DNA of 42,642 nt from Rikenellaceae bacterium (lineage in GTDB: Bacteria; Bacteroidota; Bacteroidia; Bacteroidales; Rikenellaceae), in the NCBI GenBank assembly GCA_015059685.1, contig SUZW01000015.1, positions 1 to 42,642 of the forward strand, read 5' to 3'. A program made the translations under genes and the position numbers. Below the pieces are notes generated by a model. The model ran no database searches. It had not been told where the DNA came from and saw only the letters and a program-made list of their open reading frames with translations. This document shows, piece after piece, positions 34,205 through 41,513 of this stretch (position 1 is the stretch's first letter; each line of letters starts with the position of its first letter).

Positions 34205-34232
34205 TTTTTAACTTTTAATTTTTAATTTTTAA
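34205..34232 (-). repeat. 7-bp tandem array, unit TTTTTAA x4
   Basis: Plus-strand TTTTTAA, CTTTTAA, TTTTTAA, TTTTTAA, in the 55-nt junction between the two nuclease genes. Confidence 0.9.
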
Positions 34233-34248
34233 CTCGATGCGTAGCATC

Positions 34249-35451
34249 TTATAAGCCCCAATCGCTCGGTCTCTTCTGCGACTTCACCTCGTCGGCAATC
34301 TCCTCACGCAGGTTGCGGAAGAACTTTATGCCCGCACGCTTCTCGATATCCGCTACCGACACTGCTGCACCCTCGATTGAGGTTGCTGCACCGTTGGCAT
34401 CGTTCGAGAAGAGGAAACCGATACACTTGATATCGTTGGCCGATGTTATATCCGAGATGCTCTTGCCGGTGTAGCCCGAGCGTGTACGCAATACGATTTT
34501 GTATGCGTGCGAAGGTCGTCTGATTGTGCGACCACGAGCAGTTATGTAGTTGCTATTCTCGAAGAGCGTTCCCGTAACCACGAAGAGTGTGTCCGAACAG
34601 CCCCAATTACGCACTTTGCCCTCGAGGTTACCCCATACACCTTGGTTGAAATTCGAGTACTGCGGCATCATATTCGTTGCGTAGAATGTCTGCGCATTGG
34701 TGTTGTAGTCGCTCTGACGGCTTGCCGATGGCAACATGTGGCCACGGTCGAGCCCCGAGGTCTGATATCCGCCCGCTGCAATGTTCTGCTGCTTCTCCTG
34801 TGGTATCACGGGGTCGGTAGGGATGTACTGACCATTTGAGTTGTTGTAATAGTAGTAGTCGTCGAATGACCACGCATCAGTTCGCCCGATGGAGCCGTTG
34901 AAACAGCTGTGTACGGGGTATGCCACCCACAACGATACGAGTTTCTCGGTGTCGTAGCATATTGAGTAGTTGCGGATACTCTTTCCACTGCGGTCCTTCG
35001 TGAAATAGGTCTTGTGCAGAAGCTGTGCTCCACTTGTGTAGTGTGGTTGCTCGCCCCACGCACGGTCGTAGTTTGGATACTCTGTCGTAGCCAACTGCTT
35101 TATCGTGAAGGTCTTGTCGAAGCCATCGGTAAAGCGTATTTGCACCTCTGCTGTGCGGTCAGCCTCGGTGGTGTTCTCCTCGAAAACGAGGGTGAAAGGT
35201 GTACCTACACTACCCGATTGCTCCTTCAATGAGCAGAAGTTGTATCCTGTAATTACGGCTGCCACCCAGCGCAAATCTTTCTCGCCCGATGTTGTGCCGA
35301 TGAGTGTTGTAGCCTCGCTCGAGATGGTCGTCTCCGATAGCACAGCCTTCGATGGAAGCGTCGGCTTCCAAGGCTCATCGTTGCAACTGCATAAAGTGAG
35401 TGTAAGCATCAACATAGCGACAATGCTACAGTTGATGCTCTTAATTCTCAA
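34249..35451 (-). CDS. DNA/RNA non-specific endonuclease (NUC1/DRGH type) lipoprotein
   Basis: About 400 aa. No ATG gives a good start; the TTG at 35451 yields LRIKSINCSIVAMLMLTLTL followed by CSC, a good lipoprotein signal with basic residues. Earlier TTGs up to 35493 come from the repeat array, and the first ATG (35415) leaves too short a signal. Residues about 30-120 form a BACON-like domain. The catalytic part has GLDRGHMLPSASR with the DRGH histidine and NMMPQYSNFNQGVWGNLE with the metal-binding Asn. These enzymes cut single- and double-stranded DNA and RNA. Probably at the cell surface. It sits 120 nt after the BACON/OB lipoprotein gene. Confidence 0.88.
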   Translation of the reverse strand: MRIKSINCSIVAMLMLTLTLCSCNDEPWKPTLPSKAVLSETTISSEATTLIGTTSGEKDLRWVAAVITGYNFCSLKEQSGSVGTPFTLVFEENTTEADRTAEVQIRFTDGFDKTFTIKQLATTEYPNYDRAWGEQPHYTSGAQLLHKTYFTKDRSGKSIRNYSICYDTEKLVSLWVAYPVHSCFNGSIGRTDAWSFDDYYYYNNSNGQYIPTDPVIPQEKQQNIAAGGYQTSGLDRGHMLPSASRQSDYNTNAQTFYATNMMPQYSNFNQGVWGNLEGKVRNWGCSDTLFVVTGTLFENSNYITARGRTIRRPSHAYKIVLRTRSGYTGKSISDITSANDIKCIGFLFSNDANGAATSIEGAAVSVADIEKRAGIKFFRNLREEIADEVKSQKRPSDWGL

Positions 35452-35483
35452 ATTTATATTCCTCAAACTCTTCAAAATTATAT

Positions 35484-35524
35484 CAATTGTCAATTTTCAA
35501 TTGTCAATTTTCAATTGTCAATTA
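35484..35524 (-). repeat. 7-bp tandem array, unit CAATTGT/CAATTTT, 5 units
   Basis: CAATTGT and CAATTTT alternate at 35484-35518, then CAATTAA. On the sense strand of the operon it supplies several in-frame TTG codons before the NUC1 gene. Confidence 0.92.
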
Positions 35525-35534
35525 AATTTAGTAC

Positions 35535-35561
35535 CCAAGGCAGGTAATCAGCCTGCCTTGG
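35535..35561 (-). terminator. Strong hairpin after the first lipoprotein gene
   Basis: Perfect stem CCAAGGCAGG (35535-35544) / CCTGCCTTGG (35552-35561), loop of 7, 11 nt beyond the stop at 35572. There is no T-run, so it may be a partial terminator or an RNA-stabilising hairpin that makes the first gene's message more abundant than the rest. Confidence 0.6.
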
Positions 35562-35571
35562 ATTGAAATAG

Positions 35572-37956
35572 TTACTCGAAATCAATTTTAACATCCGAGA
35601 TATATGCAGCACCGAGTATAGCACGAATCTGCACCTGCTGTGGCAGGTTCTCAACTCCACTCAAATCAATAACGATTGGTGTAGTCGAATTCTTTACTGT
35701 TGGCTCCGAAACAGCATAAGCAGCATTAACAGCCTCCGTTCCGTTACCATCAACAGTTGTTGTGTAAGCGAAATCTGCAGGCAATACAACAAACTTACGA
35801 CCATTACTTGTGGTTGTAGAACCCTCTACAAAAGGTGTGATTGTGATTTTTGTAATGGTTTTACCAGTCGGTATAACAGGGGAAAGTAGATTTGATTTAT
35901 TCTGATTCGATGTTGGAAGGTTCTTATCTTTATCAGAAGATGAGCTAAAACTCAATTGATAGCATTTAGTCTGCTTATATGCAAAACCACTCCACGCAGA
36001 ACCATCAGCAGCCACTGTCGACCAAGTTGTCCAATCAGCAGCGTAAGAAATGGCTGTAATATCATTAATCGAAAGGTTATACGAACCTGCACCCTCTGGT
36101 AACTTTCGTAATTGTTTAACTGCAATTTTTACAGTCTCTACGCCCGCTGCGCTCAACTCAATCCAGCCCTCACGAGCCTCTTCGGTCTCGTTTGCCGAAA
36201 CAGAGTAGGTCAAAACATTGCCAGTAACCGAAGCGGCAGTAACGATAGTACCATCGAAAGTAGCATTAACAGTGTCGATACCAACAACAGTAATATTAGC
36301 AGTTGCGTTGGTTACACCATCTACTGGAACATTAGTAATATCGCTTGCTGCAAGAGCAACAGCGTTAGCATCCTCCTCAATCGAAACAGCAACAACGCCC
36401 AAATATGGAAGCTCATAGTCGGTAACAAAACCACGCATAATGACTGACTTGCCAATAACTGCATCAAGGCCAAGAGCAGCATCTGGAGTCTTCGAGAGCG
36501 AAGCCTCATACTTTGAGTTATCTACGCCAGAAAATACTATTCCGTAGTGACCCTGTTCGCTCTTTGTAACAACACCCTTCAACTCTACATACTCTGCAAG
36601 ATACGATGCGTTAGCAGTAGCATACTTCTCGCATAATGCCTCCAATGCAGCACCCTCGTACTGATTAGGAGTTGGGTAAGAAACGGTTGCTGTGCCATCA
36701 AGAACAGTAACGGCAGGACTGTTGAACTGGAAACCACCCTGACGAATCTGAACATCACCATCAACGGTCATCTTCTCGCCGATAGTCTTGTGCTCATTGC
36801 CATAGATGTACACATTTATAAATGCACCACTTGCATCGGTCAAGATAACACCATTGCCAGTGAAACCTACAACCCAAGCGTTCTCTACCTTATATGCACC
36901 AACTTCTGTAATCTCTGCGATAGTGGTCTCTGCTACTACCGGAGCCTCAGGAGCCAACTCGTCGCCATTACCGCCCTCTACGAGCTTGAAGTCGTCGAGA
37001 CGAGCACCTGTGTTACTGGTGCTACCTCCACCCTGCTCGTAAGTAAAGCGAGCATAGAGAGTAGTTGCATCAGCCTTAACCTTGAACTGTGCAGTTGCTG
37101 CATACCAACCATTGCCACCGTTTGGTGCGAATGTGCAATCAACAGCAGCCCAAGCATCACCATCGTAACCAAACTCAACATGAACAAGCGAGTTGTCAAC
37201 AGTTGCAAAGCCCGGAACGCTATTAGCATTATCGTACGAGTTCTGGCACGATACATTGAATGTGAAAGTATAGTTCGAGCCACCGGTTACAGCCAAGTTC
37301 TCGATAACGAAGTAAGCCTCTGCAGGAACCTTGTTCAAGAATGCATAAGGAGCGCCCGAAACACCTGCAGCTTCCGCAGTTGGCTCATATGGAGCCTTCG
37401 AGTCGCGAACCGATGCGCTCTTACCCGAATAAACTACATTTGCAGCAGCATCACCCTCCGGAGTCCAGCCGGTGAACTTATCAACATAAGGCCAGTAACC
37501 CTTCTCGTCCTTCTCTACATTAGTACCGCACTTCTCGTAGTAGAGGAAGTTGGTCATATCCTGACCACCTGCGTTCTGCGAAACTGCAACCTCAGCCTTT
37601 GCATTAGATGGGAACTCCATGCCATCTACGATTTGTGGCTTCTGTGCCGAGAAGGTGATGACAAAGTTGCGATCGGTCTCCGATGCAGGAACGGTAACAA
37701 CTACGCTACCATCACCCGAGCCAGCAGCTGGCTCGAATGTTACATCCGAAGCAGCAAGACAGCTTACAGTCCAATCAGCATTCGATGTCACGGTGATTGT
37801 TTGCTCGCCACCTTCGAGGGCAAGAGCAAACGAGGTTGGAGTTACCGAAATAGTAGCCTTCTCGCCATTGGCCTCGACGCCACCGTCCGGTGTACAACCT
37901 ACTGCAAACAGCATCGCTGTAGCAGCTACAAACGCAAAAAATCTTCTTGCTTTCAT
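35572..37956 (-). CDS. Large surface lipoprotein with BACON and OB-fold-like domains
   Basis: 794 aa. Lipoprotein signal MKARRFFAFVAATAMLFAVGC. Residues 33-125 are a BACON-like domain (ATISVTPTSFALALEGGEQ, VTSNADWTVSC). Residues 130-330 form a jelly-roll-like binding module (FTFNVSCQNSYDN, VHVEFGYDGDAWAAVDCTF, ARLDDFKLVEGG). Residues 340-520 contain two OB-fold-like parts (YKVENAWVVGFTGNGVILTDASGAF and YVELKGVVTKSEQGHYGIVF), the type found next to exported bacterial nucleases. A second BACON-like domain follows (530-615), then a C-terminal domain (620-794, ISAYAADWTTWSTVAADGSAW-like). I infer that it binds a polymer, possibly nucleic acid. First gene of the leftward nuclease-receptor operon. 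Confidence 0.82.
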   Translation of the reverse strand: MKARRFFAFVAATAMLFAVGCTPDGGVEANGEKATISVTPTSFALALEGGEQTITVTSNADWTVSCLAASDVTFEPAAGSGDGSVVVTVPASETDRNFVITFSAQKPQIVDGMEFPSNAKAEVAVSQNAGGQDMTNFLYYEKCGTNVEKDEKGYWPYVDKFTGWTPEGDAAANVVYSGKSASVRDSKAPYEPTAEAAGVSGAPYAFLNKVPAEAYFVIENLAVTGGSNYTFTFNVSCQNSYDNANSVPGFATVDNSLVHVEFGYDGDAWAAVDCTFAPNGGNGWYAATAQFKVKADATTLYARFTYEQGGGSTSNTGARLDDFKLVEGGNGDELAPEAPVVAETTIAEITEVGAYKVENAWVVGFTGNGVILTDASGAFINVYIYGNEHKTIGEKMTVDGDVQIRQGGFQFNSPAVTVLDGTATVSYPTPNQYEGAALEALCEKYATANASYLAEYVELKGVVTKSEQGHYGIVFSGVDNSKYEASLSKTPDAALGLDAVIGKSVIMRGFVTDYELPYLGVVAVSIEEDANAVALAASDITNVPVDGVTNATANITVVGIDTVNATFDGTIVTAASVTGNVLTYSVSANETEEAREGWIELSAAGVETVKIAVKQLRKLPEGAGSYNLSINDITAISYAADWTTWSTVAADGSAWSGFAYKQTKCYQLSFSSSSDKDKNLPTSNQNKSNLLSPVIPTGKTITKITITPFVEGSTTTSNGRKFVVLPADFAYTTTVDGNGTEAVNAAYAVSEPTVKNSTTPIVIDLSGVENLPQQVQIRAILGAAYISDVKIDFE

Positions 37957-38079
37957 AATGTTGTTTGATTTAGTTAAATAATTGGTTAAAAAAGTTAAAA
38001 AATAAAAGGTTATTTATAATATTTTTATCAAATAGCGTGCTGTTTTATTAAACTTTATAATATCTCGTATATTATCGCT

Positions 38080-38087
38080 CAAATATA
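38080..38087 (-). promoter_or_regulatory. -7 promoter box of the nuclease-receptor operon
   Basis: Minus-strand TATATTTG at 38087-38080. A TTTG at 38106-38103 is 15 nt away, closer than ideal. Confidence 0.55.
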
Positions 38088-38163
38088 GTGCTTTTTTGAA
38101 TACAAAAAAAAGAATTGCCCATTTTTTTACCAAAAAAATGATAAACACAGATGTTGATAATAA

Positions 38164-38191
38164 ACAACGGGTAGCATCTGCCACCCGTTGT
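38164..38191 (-). terminator. Hairpin terminator after the DUF4293 gene
   Basis: ACAACGGGT (38164-38172) pairs with ACCCGTTGT (38183-38191), loop of 10, 25 nt after the stop at 38216. Confidence 0.75.
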
Positions 38192-38215
38192 TGAAATATA
38201 TATATTTGAGTCTTG

Positions 38216-38680
38216 TTATCTAATTCGGTCGAGCGAGCGAACAAGGAGCTCATCTCGCAAAATGCCCTTCATAGCAAGTGCAACAAAAGGTATAGCCACC
38301 AGCGGCATAAAGGCTGCAAAGCCGAGCGACAGCTCGACCGCACCCACCGCATTGAGGGCGTCGAAGGCGATGTAGCAATAGACCGCCTCGAAAATCAACG
38401 CACCTACCAATAGTGCCAACTCCACACCGCAGAGTCGAAACTGCACCATACGCCTCTTGTAGAGGAAAATAATCACAAAAGGCAGTGCCGTAGCGATAGC
38501 CAACAAGATGCCCATATAGAGTGGCAAATGTGGCAGTGTTGCACCCTCGGCAGAGAAGCCGAAAGCCTTGATAACGAGTTCGTTGCCATCTGCGTTGAGT
38601 GTGGCAATAGGAAATATCAGCGCAACCACCATAACGAGGGTTGCCACCATCAAATAGAGTGTCTGTATTCGTTGAATCAT
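38216..38680 (-). CDS. DUF4293 membrane protein
   Basis: 154 aa, four hydrophobic segments. The start MIQRIQTLYLMVATLVMVVALIF is the signature of the Bacteroidetes DUF4293 family; the loop FLYKRRMVQFRLCGVELALL and the last helix MPLVAIPFVALAMKGILRDE fit too. Function unknown. Its ATG overlaps the TGA of the glycosyltransferase gene by four bases, so translation is coupled. It ends with a short basic tail. Confidence 0.88.
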   Translation of the reverse strand: MIQRIQTLYLMVATLVMVVALIFPIATLNADGNELVIKAFGFSAEGATLPHLPLYMGILLAIATALPFVIIFLYKRRMVQFRLCGVELALLVGALIFEAVYCYIAFDALNAVGAVELSLGFAAFMPLVAIPFVALAMKGILRDELLVRSLDRIR

Positions 38681-39639
38681 AATTTTTCGTCAATTAAGTA
38701 TTTATTTCTATCCGTCGAATTGCGGTTAATCAACTCGCCAAGGAAGCCGGCCAAGAAGAGTTGCACGCCAAGCACTACCGCCAAAATAGCCAAATAGAAG
38801 AGTGGCTGGTCGGTTACGGCACGCAGTGGCAGGTCGTGGAACTGCTTGTAGAGTTTATCTGCAATCACCCAAATCGTCGTAAAGCCTCCGACGAGGAACA
38901 TCAGCGTTCCGAGTGAGCCGAAAAAGTACATCGGTGAACGCCCAAAGCGCGACATAAAGGTTACCGAGATAAGGTCGAGATAACCTTTGACCATACGCTC
39001 AATACCGAATTTCGACACGCCATATTTGCGAGCCTGATGCTGCACCTCCTTCTCGCCAATGCGCTTGAAACCTGCATATTTCGCAAGAATAGGGATGTAG
39101 CGGTGCATCTCGCCATAGACCTCGATGCTCTTGACTACCCTATTGCGGTAGCACTTCAGACCGCAGTTAAAGTCGTGCAGCTTAATGCCCGACACGCAAC
39201 GAGCCGTAGCGTTGAAAAATTTGCTCGGAAGGCGTTTTGAGAGTGGGTCGTAACGCTTGCGTTTCCAGCCCGAAACGAGGTCGTAGCCCTCCTCCAAAAC
39301 CATACGACGCATCTCGGGTATCTCGTCAGGCGAGTCCTGCAAATCTGCATCCATCGTAAATACCACCTCGCCCTCGGCAGCCTCGAAACCGCAATAGAGC
39401 GCAGGTGACTTGCCGTAGTTGCGGACAAAACGGATAGCCTTCAACCTCTCGCCATACTCCTTTTTGAGCTGCTCGACAACGCTCCACGATGAGTCCGTAG
39501 AGCCGTCATCTACCATTATAACCTCGTAGGCGAGTTTGTTCTCTGCGCACACTCGGTCAATCCACGCCATCAACTCGGGCAGCGACTCCTCCTCGTTGTA
39601 GAGTGGTACAACTACCGATACATCTATCTTATTGCTCAT
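38677..39639 (-). CDS. Family 2 glycosyltransferase, polyprenyl-phosphate type (DPM1/ArnC-like)
   Basis: 320 aa from the ATG at 39639; 19 further upstream residues would lie inside the DUF4199 gene and are not GT-like. The catalytic domain has VSVVVPLYNEEESLPEL, VDDGSTDSSW, GFEAAEGEVVFTMDADLQDSP with the DAD metal motif, and KRYDPLSKRLPSKFF, typical of the dolichol/undecaprenyl-phosphate mannose synthase group. Two C-terminal membrane segments follow (MYFFGSLGTLMFLVGGFTTIW, FYLAILAVVLGVQLFLAGFL). It transfers a sugar to a polyprenyl phosphate on the cytoplasmic side. It overlaps the DUF4199 gene by 11 nt. Confidence 0.92.
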   Translation of the reverse strand: MSNKIDVSVVVPLYNEEESLPELMAWIDRVCAENKLAYEVIMVDDGSTDSSWSVVEQLKKEYGERLKAIRFVRNYGKSPALYCGFEAAEGEVVFTMDADLQDSPDEIPEMRRMVLEEGYDLVSGWKRKRYDPLSKRLPSKFFNATARCVSGIKLHDFNCGLKCYRNRVVKSIEVYGEMHRYIPILAKYAGFKRIGEKEVQHQARKYGVSKFGIERMVKGYLDLISVTFMSRFGRSPMYFFGSLGTLMFLVGGFTTIWVIADKLYKQFHDLPLRAVTDQPLFYLAILAVVLGVQLFLAGFLGELINRNSTDRNKYLIDEKL

Positions 39640-40228
39640 CTTTGTTCTCTTGATTTTCGAAGATTTTAGGCTCACGCTTGGTCTTGGCAGCGACAATCAA
39701 ACCGACGATTGTTCCCGACAAGAGATAGGACCATACGCTCGATAAAATCGACGAAATGAGCGATGGCTCATCTTGCGACTCTATCGCCTTGAACATCTGG
39801 TCGTATGTTCCAATCATCGAAGCGGGTATTTCGGTCTGCGAAAGCGAGTTCTTCAAAGTTTGCACATAACTTGCGATATACTCCTCGTAGCCAATGATAT
39901 AGTGGCGGAACATAAAGCCGCCCAAAGCCACGATAACGCCAGCCAACATAGAGATACTTATGGCGTAGGACAAGCCACTGCCATAGGAGAAATACGGCAT
40001 ATCTTTGCGCTCGGCAATAACGAGGTTTGCGTAGCCCTTTGTGAAGCGATAGACGAGGTAGCAATATACCGCCATAGCGACCAAAATTTCGACCGAGGCA
40101 ACGGTTATCCAAGTGAGGCTTCCGCCATAGCAGAACATCGCTGTCTCGGCGATACTCGACACCAACATCACGCCACCAAGGATAGCACCCTTGGTGAGCA
40201 TATCATTCAAAAAAATCGAAGGTTTCAT
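39629..40228 (-). CDS. DUF4199 membrane protein
   Basis: 199 aa with four hydrophobic segments (residues about 13-33, 37-58, 85-108, 165-185) and a charged C-terminal tail (KTKREPKIFENQENKDEQ). This length, the SYGSGLSYAISISMLAGVI segment and the position before a GT2 gene fit the Bacteroidetes DUF4199 family, whose function is unknown. It is the first gene of a three-gene operon with GT2 and DUF4293. Its -7 box is at 40254-40261. Confidence 0.88.
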   Translation of the reverse strand: MKPSIFLNDMLTKGAILGGVMLVSSIAETAMFCYGGSLTWITVASVEILVAMAVYCYLVYRFTKGYANLVIAERKDMPYFSYGSGLSYAISISMLAGVIVALGGFMFRHYIIGYEEYIASYVQTLKNSLSQTEIPASMIGTYDQMFKAIESQDEPSLISSILSSVWSYLLSGTIVGLIVAAKTKREPKIFENQENKDEQ

Positions 40229-40253
40229 AACTTTTCTTTGTTGTTTAACATTG

Positions 40254-40261
40254 CAAAGATA
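40254..40261 (-). promoter_or_regulatory. -7 promoter box of the DUF4199 operon
   Basis: Minus-strand TATCTTTG at 40261-40254, 26 nt before the ATG. The CGGAAAA array begins 9 nt upstream, where a -33 box is expected. Confidence 0.65.
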
Positions 40262-40270
40262 GTAATAAAA

Positions 40271-40298
40271 CGGAAAACGGAAAGCGGAAAACGGAAAA
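40271..40298 (-). repeat. 7-bp tandem array, unit CGGAAAA x4
   Basis: CGGAAAA, CGGAAAG, CGGAAAA, CGGAAAA on the plus strand. The same unit in inverse forms the array at 41486-41513. Confidence 0.95.
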
Positions 40299-40318
40299 CT
40301 TTTGTTTTTGAAGGCTTT

Positions 40319-40346
40319 TAGCCATTAGCCATTGGCTATTAGCTAT
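40319..40346. repeat. 7-bp tandem array, unit TAGCCAT x4
   Basis: TAGCCAT, TAGCCAT, TGGCTAT, TAGCTAT. It is the reverse-complement family of the array before trmD (1714-1748). Confidence 0.92.
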
Positions 40347-40354
40347 TTTATGGA

Positions 40355-40515
40355 GATAAATGACATGCGGGCTTTCGCCCTGAATGACATGCGCACTCTT
40401 GCAGAGTGCTGAATGGCATAGAATAACAATTTTGTCGGCTTGCCATTAAGCGAGTGAAACGAGCGAATGCCATTCGTTGCCATTCAGCGAACATCGTGAG
40501 CGAATGCCATTTCTT
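40355..40515. repeat. Cluster of small hairpins spaced by ATGCCATT-like words
   Basis: Hairpins GGGC-TTTC-GCCC (40369-40380) and GCACTC-TTGCA-GAGTGC (40393-40409), plus CGAGTGAAACGAGCG and CGAACATCGTGAGCG, each flanked by variants of ATGCCATT/ATGACAT on alternating strands (40360, 40384, 40411, 40441, 40467, 40479, 40504). This resembles a dispersed palindromic repeat family. Confidence 0.75.
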
Positions 40516-40876
40516 TCTGCCGACTCGAAAAAAAATCGCCCAACGATAATACAACTATGAAAAATTATTTCTAAATTTGTGGTGCAGTCCTCGGATTGCA
40601 GACATTTTACGAAAGTGTTTTCGCACTGTCCTTATTGAAAATGTGGAAGTTTTCTAAAATCGGAGGACTAACGAATAGCACTCACTTCTTGTATAGTTAT
40701 GTGGCGGTGCATACTCTTTGCACATTCCCATACTATTCGAGTGTGGGGATATTGCATCGTTTATTCCGATTTAGGTCATTCCACAACCTTCAATAGATAG
40801 ACGAAACAACCTCACACTTTCTTTATTTGTATTAACGCCTTATTCGGGGTTGGATGGCAAGCAAAAATCGTATACT

Positions 40877-41434
40877 ATGCATCCAAGAGTAGAAGCCTTC
40901 TTAAAACGAAAAAGAGAAGAAGAAAAATCAGACGAACTTGAAAAGAGAAATAAATTATTCAAAAAACTTGGCTTATACACCGAAAAAGAGGTGTCTTATT
41001 CAGAAGGATACGACAGAGTGGCTTGGGTAGATGGCAAACCTGTTTATTATAAATGGGAGATAGCTGAAGTAAGCGATGAGGAGTACAACGAAATCTTAAA
41101 ATATGCAAAGGCGGAGCCAAAAGGACAATCTGAAACTCCAACAAAGAAGCCATTCAACCCAAGTGAAATCGAGGATAATGGAGAGAACTATATCATGAAA
41201 TTTGCCAAGGTTTGGCTAATTGTACTTACAACCATTGCTACCATCACATGTATTGTTGGCATAGTTGTAAGTGACGAACTTTTTGATTTTAATTGGTTGA
41301 TGTTTTTAGGCTATATAGTAGGAAGCGCATTAACAGCTCTTGCGGGTTTCTTTGTATATTTCACGATAAAGGTATTTGCCAATATATCTTACAAATCTTC
41401 GGCAATTTATCAACTATTGAAGCATCATGAATAA
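40877..41434 (+). CDS. Small two-TM membrane protein of unknown function
   Basis: 185 aa from the ATG at 40877 (a TTG nine codons earlier is less likely). The first 110 residues are soluble and charged (LKRKREEEKSDELEKRNKLFKKLG, then SEGYDRVAWVDGKPVYYKWEIAEVSDEEYNEILKY), followed by two membrane segments at about residues 108-132 and 140-166 and a short tail. No family recognised. The codon use is more AT-rich than its neighbours and it stands alone between a repeat cluster and a terminator, so it may be a recent arrival. It has no clear promoter. Confidence 0.7.
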   Translation: MHPRVEAFLKRKREEEKSDELEKRNKLFKKLGLYTEKEVSYSEGYDRVAWVDGKPVYYKWEIAEVSDEEYNEILKYAKAEPKGQSETPTKKPFNPSEIEDNGENYIMKFAKVWLIVLTTIATITCIVGIVVSDELFDFNWLMFLGYIVGSALTALAGFFVYFTIKVFANISYKSSAIYQLLKHHE

Positions 41435-41439
41435 CATTC

Positions 41440-41472
41440 TATCGCCTCGCAGTTGTGCTCTGCGAGGCGATA
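41440..41472. terminator. Bidirectional hairpin terminator
   Basis: Perfect 13-bp stem TATCGCCTCGCAG (41440-41452) / CTGCGAGGCGATA (41460-41472), loop of 7, between the small membrane protein gene and mltG. Confidence 0.85.
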
Positions 41473-41485
41473 ACTTTAATATCAG

Positions 41486-41513
41486 TTTTCCGTTTTCACC
41501 TTTCCGTTTTCCG
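41486..41513 (-). repeat. 7-bp tandem array overlapping the mltG stop codon
   Basis: Plus-strand TTTTCCG, TTTTCAC, CTTTCCG, TTTTCCG. The mltG TGA (41498-41496) lies in the second unit, so the last residues NKRKTER of MltG are encoded by the array. Confidence 0.92.

Larger units (their letters stand above)
37957..38215. other. AT-rich leader and promoter region of the nuclease-receptor operon
   Basis: No gene. The minus strand has a -7 box at 38087-38080, giving a leader of about 120 nt, and a terminator for the DUF4293 gene at 38164-38191. Confidence 0.5.
40229..40876. other. Gene-free, repeat-rich interval
   Basis: No credible gene. It holds the DUF4199 promoter, two 7-bp arrays, a hairpin cluster at 40355-40515 and then about 330 nt of ordinary sequence without a clear signal before the small membrane protein gene. 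The open frame on the minus strand at 40348-40554 is a translation of the hairpin cluster. Confidence 0.7.

Noticed and set aside
36790..37968. 392-codon open frame on the plus strand
   Set aside because: Antisense to the BACON/OB lipoprotein gene; composition rich in Cys, Ser and Tyr reflects the opposite strand's codon use.
40348..40554. 68-codon open frame in the hairpin cluster
   Set aside because: The peptide is a translation of the repeats; no start signal or homology.
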